Assembly: GCF_018991925.1 (NCBI RefSeq)
Contig: NW_024748870.1
Span: 3,310,705-3,374,704, forward strand
From: Homarus americanus
Taxonomy: Eukaryota; Arthropoda; Malacostraca; Decapoda; Nephropidae
Reading direction: 5' to 3'
DNA length: 64,000 bases
Positions 60,428-64,000 of this stretch are shown one piece after another. The first letter of the stretch is position 1; the number at the start of each line of letters is the position of its first letter. The position numbers and the translations under genes are program-made. A model generated the notes under the pieces. The model worked only from the letters and a program-made list of their open reading frames with translations. It ran no database searches and had not been told where the DNA came from.

Positions 60428-60960
60428 GGTACCCCCCTATATACGATGGCTTAAGGTTCCTGAAAAACCCATCACAGGTAAAAATATCATAAATCAAGAT
60501 CATTACAAGATGGGGTTCAATGGGATTCTTTCCCAGCCAGTCCAAGATCCACATGTATTACAAACTGGGTGAAAAAAATCCTACACTAATATTTTATATG
60601 CATAAAACAGTTAAACAACAATCACCACATCACTAAGAACAAGCCTGGTCATCATTACAAGTCCCTTTCGAGGCTAAAGGGACTTTTGAACGTAGAGTGG
60701 AGACGGCACTCTGACTCCCACAAAGCCTCTGGGGAGTCTAATGTCACTTCACAATGTCAAGCTTCACCTCCAGAGAGACAGTTTTCCTGGGTGTCTTGGC
60801 CTTCCCAGACATTTTCAAAAGTTACACTGCTCACTTCAATTACAAAAACAGAGCAAAAGCAGTTGTCACAAAATTAGAGTGAATGATGATAACATAAAAA
60901 CAATGATAGCGGCCGACATTGTTCACATCATGTTGAAAACAAGAGACAAAGCATTTTACA
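60428..60960 (-). mobile_element. Tigger/pogo-like element remnant (uninterrupted paralogue of 48.9-50.0 kb)
   Basis: Minus-strand ATG at 60812 starts MSGKAKTPRKTV then SLEVKLDIVK and a stop: the start of a Tigger/CENP-B-type HTH. The plus-strand left edge TAGGTACCCCCCTATATACG at 60428 is the terminal repeat. Similarity to the 48.9-kb copy covers the whole segment. Where that copy carries the solo LTR, this one reads straight through (GATTGTTGTTTAACTGTT on the minus strand). The upstream part probably continues beyond 60960 (T-run at about 61060, then a 133-codon minus frame at 61393-60992 with GQAVSGITGISRSTISRV, which may be chance). Confidence 0.7.
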
Positions 60961-61399
60961 GTCACAAAAAACAGCAAAAATCACTTCACAGTCAAACAGA
61001 GAACAATGTAAATGTTAGTGATGTCCTCTCACTGGAAGGTGTAAAAAAACAAAAAACAAAAAAACACTGATGATAAGTAACAACACTAATACTGGCTGAT
61101 AATCGTTGAGTTACACGGCCATGTGCGATCACCATGGGACATAGCTTGGTACTGTAGTGTAGCGGGTGGCTGTGTGGTGGCGCTTGGGTAGACTTCAACT
61201 GACAAGTGAACTGAGAAATGTGTCTGCTTTGACCAGACGATGACCATTGCTCATGTGGATTCTTTACGTCGTAAATAGGGGTTGGTCTTAATACATCACC
61301 CTTGTTAACGCGGGATATTGTAGATCGGGAGATACCTGTAATGCCGCTCACAGCTTGGCCTGGTAGGGGGAGGCTAGATCCCCGACACAGCACCCCCCT

Positions 61400-63110
61400 C
61401 CTGCTCCAACGATCTGCGCACTAACTCCCGCGGACATAAGAATGTTTCCTTTGAGAGATATTCATGGTAGCATTAACTTTATGCAATTATCTACTTTAAG
61501 AAAGCCTCAAGAACTTAAATTTTTTGGTCGACTGATACTTAACTGTAATAACTCTACCATATACTTTCCCTGAAGTACAGGTACTGTACTCGCCAGAATT
61601 ATTCCTCTATAATTCTTTCATTCAGTCTTATCCCCTTTCCCTTCATAAAGAGGAAATATAAATGCTCTATGTCATTCCACTGACATCCTTCCCTCTCAAA
61701 TATAAGATGATGTACACTCTTATCATCCTTCTATCCTTATTTCACCTCCCATTCTTAATACCTGTACAGTATTTCAATGGGAATTCCACCCACTCCTGAT
61801 CTTATTTACAGCTAATCTCATTTTCTCCTTTGTAATAATTTTTCCTCCATCTTTTTGACACTTCAATTATATACACTGAAAATACAGTAATTCTGCCTCT
61901 CAATTGTTACATTTACCAGGTTTCCAAATATTTTCCCAATCTTTTTTTCTTTTTCTTTATTCTGAAATATATACAGTCTTTCATTCTTAACTGCCATTTC
62001 CATTTGTCCTCTTGGTTTCTTAACCTATTAAGTTCCTTATAAAACAACATTGAATTATCTTTAAACTTAGTGATATTAGTTCTTCTAATCCTTCTGTTGC
62101 ACTATTTTATTATTTTCTTTACTCTCCTAATATTTCTGTACTACTCCCTTCTTTCATCACTCCTTTCTACCAAATGGCACTATAATGCCCTTCTCTTCTC
62201 CCTAGTGAGCACAGCCAACCTTTCATCCTACCATTACCTTTTTTCAATCTTTCATATTTTGTTGTGTCCTCACACTTAAGCTGCAATTTCTAGGATTGCA
62301 CTCTTAAACTACTGCATTATCTTTCTTCTACATACCATCCCATTCAAAAATTAACCCATTTACAAGTGCCTACCTTGCCCTAATCATTTTCTATACTTCA
62401 TAAAAATTTCAATTTCAAATTTGTTACAGTATATTGTGTTCAAGACTGAACAATATACTGTACTTGCTTAAATGAAGTAAAGTACCTGTATAGAGCTGCA
62501 ACGTTACAGTACATTCTTTTCTAGTATGCAATATTAATGTCTGCAAAATGCAAGAACAGGCATTCAGTTCAATGTACTGTACTGTACTTGCAAATAAAAA
62601 AATCCTAACTCAGCAAACATAATCATGATAGGATGTCATTATTGTAATCTGAAGAGATGTAGGTTAAGATTAATTCTAAGACAATATTATTTCTTGATAA
62701 CAACATACTAATTTATGAAGTATGGTGCTTTAATTCTAAATCATTGAATTTTGTTAAATAAGTGAAGATTCTAAGGTTATGTGAAGTAATATTTTACTTC
62801 GAGAAGAGGTTTTTAATGATATAGTACAGTACTGTATAAATAAGTTGAATTATTACCTGTCTTTTACTAATACGCACATCACAACATCCACATTGAGTAA
62901 ATTACTTAAAGAATATCATGACAGCTTATCCATGCAGTCCAGAACATGCTATTTAGGCAAAGGAAACAATCGTGTTATACATATAACTGTTGATGCTACA
63001 GAAAACTGTAGGTGAGATAAAGGCCATATTTTGGAAATTAAGGAGAAATAGTGTTAAAAATTTAATAATATGCATGATTACAATGTATACCATGCATGTA
63101 TAGTTATCTT
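61400..63110. other. AT-rich intron-like sequence
   Basis: No exon or transposon recognised. Presumably intron or downstream part of the laminin-G gene. Repeated GTACTGTAC motifs at 61580 and 62575. Confidence 0.5.
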
Positions 63111-63112
63111 AC

Positions 63113-63260
63113 CTCGGGCATGGAGTGACATTAATGCCTGAGAGGGCCAAATCCATAAAGTTGACCACTGTTTCTTCACCAATAATTAGCCTATGGATAC
63201 AACCCTCAAAGCCACTGGTGTGTGCTCCATCAGTCATAACCTGGAAGTCTGGTACTCCTC
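63113..63260 (-). CDS. Laminin G domain exon, C-terminal half (perlecan/agrin-like)
   Basis: Minus strand: acceptor CTGTTATCAG before 63260, donor CCCGAG|GTAAGAT after 63113. 148 nt, entering phase 1 and leaving phase 2. Codes GVPDFQVMTDGAHTSGFEG, CIHRLIIGEETVVNFMDLA, LSGINVTPCPR. GG.P.F......SGF.GCI..L.I......L.......N...C is the classic end of a LamG domain, with the Cys pair (GCI and TPC) in place. It joins in frame to the exon at 63397-63609, with the split codon G|GA giving IYIG-GVPDF. Extracellular matrix or cell-surface protein; perlecan (trol in flies) is favoured, agrin or pikachurin-like possible. Confidence 0.85.
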
Positions 63261-63396
63261 CTGATAACAGTTAAAAAAAATTACTTCCCATTTTATTGAA
63301 ACTGTAGTTAAAATTCAATCAAAATATTTGAAACCTGTAATATTTAATAAGTTTCTAAAAACTTCTTGCTCTGAAATGTGACTTTGGGGTACTCAC

Positions 63397-63609
63397 CAAT
63401 ATATATATTGCCCTTTGCATTGAGCATGTGGAGAACACCTGGGCTCTCCCCAGTCTCAGGCGAAGATCTATCTAATTTCAAATAGCCTTCCCGTCCAGTA
63501 CGTCTGACTATCAATGTATGCCGCTCTCCGTCATTTACTTGACTTGAAGACCGAACCACTGCAGGCCCAGTTCCTAATTCATAGCTTAATTCAACATAGC
63601 CACCTCTAA
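63397..63609 (-). CDS. Laminin G domain exon, N-terminal half (perlecan/agrin-like)
   Basis: Minus strand: acceptor TTTCCATTTCAG before 63609, donor ATTG|GTGAGTAC after 63397. 213 nt, phase 1 at both ends. Codes RGGYVELSYELGTGPAVV, RSSSQVNDGERHTLIVRR, TGREGYLKLDRSSPETGE, SPGVLHMLNAKGNIYI. GGYVELSYELG.GPAV..S...V.DG..H.....R....G.L.+D is the beta-sandwich core of LamG domains in perlecan and agrin. The preceding strand (usually DF.AL.L) must lie in an exon beyond the window. No calcium-site Asp can be judged from this part. Confidence 0.85.
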
Positions 63610-64000
63610 CTGAAATGGAAATTTGATTATTACTACTATTTGAAGTGAATTTCACACTCTACCAGTAACCATATTTTACAACATTTTATGTACAGTAGCT
63701 AATGAATATTTTTTAAATATGCATTAAAAAAATAAATCACTGATGCACACCCTGTCCTATTTTAACACATGGTGGCCTGAAGCAAGAACACAGATTCTCC
63801 TGATTCACTGCCATTCATTTATATTAAAACTGATAGTAGCCATACCTGATGTGTTGTACTCCTTCCATGAAGTGGTCCAAATATTTCCACCTGATCTATC
63901 CCTGTTACTTCATATATTACCACAACATCAGACACCAGTAATATAGCTATTTACATAAATCACTGAACACAATGCTTTCTCATCATGCACACATATTGCT
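63610..64000. other. Intron of the laminin-G gene
   Basis: No further exon could be supported. A 45-nt acceptor/donor-bounded frame near 63849-63893 (minus) is phase-compatible but does not resemble LamG. Confidence 0.4.

Noticed and set aside
60992..61393. 133-codon minus frame with GISRSTISRV as a transposase HTH
   Set aside because: Short motif only; lies upstream of the Tigger ATG in likely untranslated sequence and has no conserved neighbours.
63849..63893. 45-nt micro-exon upstream of the LamG exon (minus), phase-compatible
   Set aside because: Peptide GNIWTTSWKEYNTS does not fit the LamG strand that should precede RGGYVELSY, and the acceptor lacks a pyrimidine tract.

Overview
The window is animal nuclear DNA, most likely from an arthropod and plausibly a decapod crustacean. 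The pointers are short interstitial (TTAGG)n runs (the arthropod telomere motif), very dense di- and trinucleotide repeats, a mix of CR1-, jockey-, I/R1- and RTE-like LINEs, Ty3/Gypsy and Tigger/pogo remnants, and spliced exons with GT-AG borders. There is no operon structure. The species is an inference, and names given to repeats are family-level recognition from memory, not database matches.

Host genes are few and lie at the two ends, both on the minus strand. At the left, two exons with matching phase (8653-8512 and 4599-4483) begin a membrane protein whose first helix resembles the M1 helix of two-pore-domain potassium channels. Its first ATG follows an in-frame stop, and a candidate Inr/DPE promoter and two perfect CRE sites lie upstream. 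At the right edge, two exons (63609-63397 and 63260-63113) join in phase to give about 120 residues of a laminin G domain of the perlecan/agrin type. Splice-like signals near 52.6 and 54.4 kb are weak candidates for further exons.

The rest is layered repeats. 1-0.96 kb: end of a reverse-transcriptase element ORF. 1-4.4 kb: microsatellites, a tRNA-like SINE head, a LINE fragment. 11.4-12.6 kb (minus) and 57.9-58.7 kb (plus): C-terminal and N-terminal halves of what looks like one multi-copy invertebrate protein family of unknown function. 13.2-18.9 kb: a 33-34 bp minisatellite running into an assembly gap. 19.7-22.2 kb: a C-rich/G-rich minisatellite. 23.4-24.5 kb: a LINE RNase H with its acidic residues intact. 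24.7-31.4 kb: a large inverted repeat enclosing a CR1-like LINE and further LINE fold-backs. 31.4-39.5 kb: a jockey-like LINE, a VNTR, a truncated Gypsy pol, a Rex-like LINE behind a 23-bp hairpin, and a 1.85-kb inverted-repeat element containing a CR1-like RT. 41.9-43.4 kb: an old RTE LINE split by an LTR-like insertion. 48.1-50.0 kb: a CR1 fragment ending in a perfect 33-bp hairpin, an inverted minisatellite, and a Tigger copy interrupted by a solo LTR with a 5-bp target duplication (the paralogue at 60.4-60.9 kb shows the empty site). 53-58 kb: several TA-flanked Tigger/mariner-type elements beside or around (TA)n tracts.

No gene pathway can be reconstructed. What links the parts is insertion history: elements nested in elements, fold-back arrangements of LINE ends, and tandem arrays grown from repeat monomers. 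The most useful leads are the split protein family, the nested LTR/Tigger pair, the hairpin cluster at 48.5-48.9 kb, and the recurrence of both assembly gaps at the same LINE sequence.
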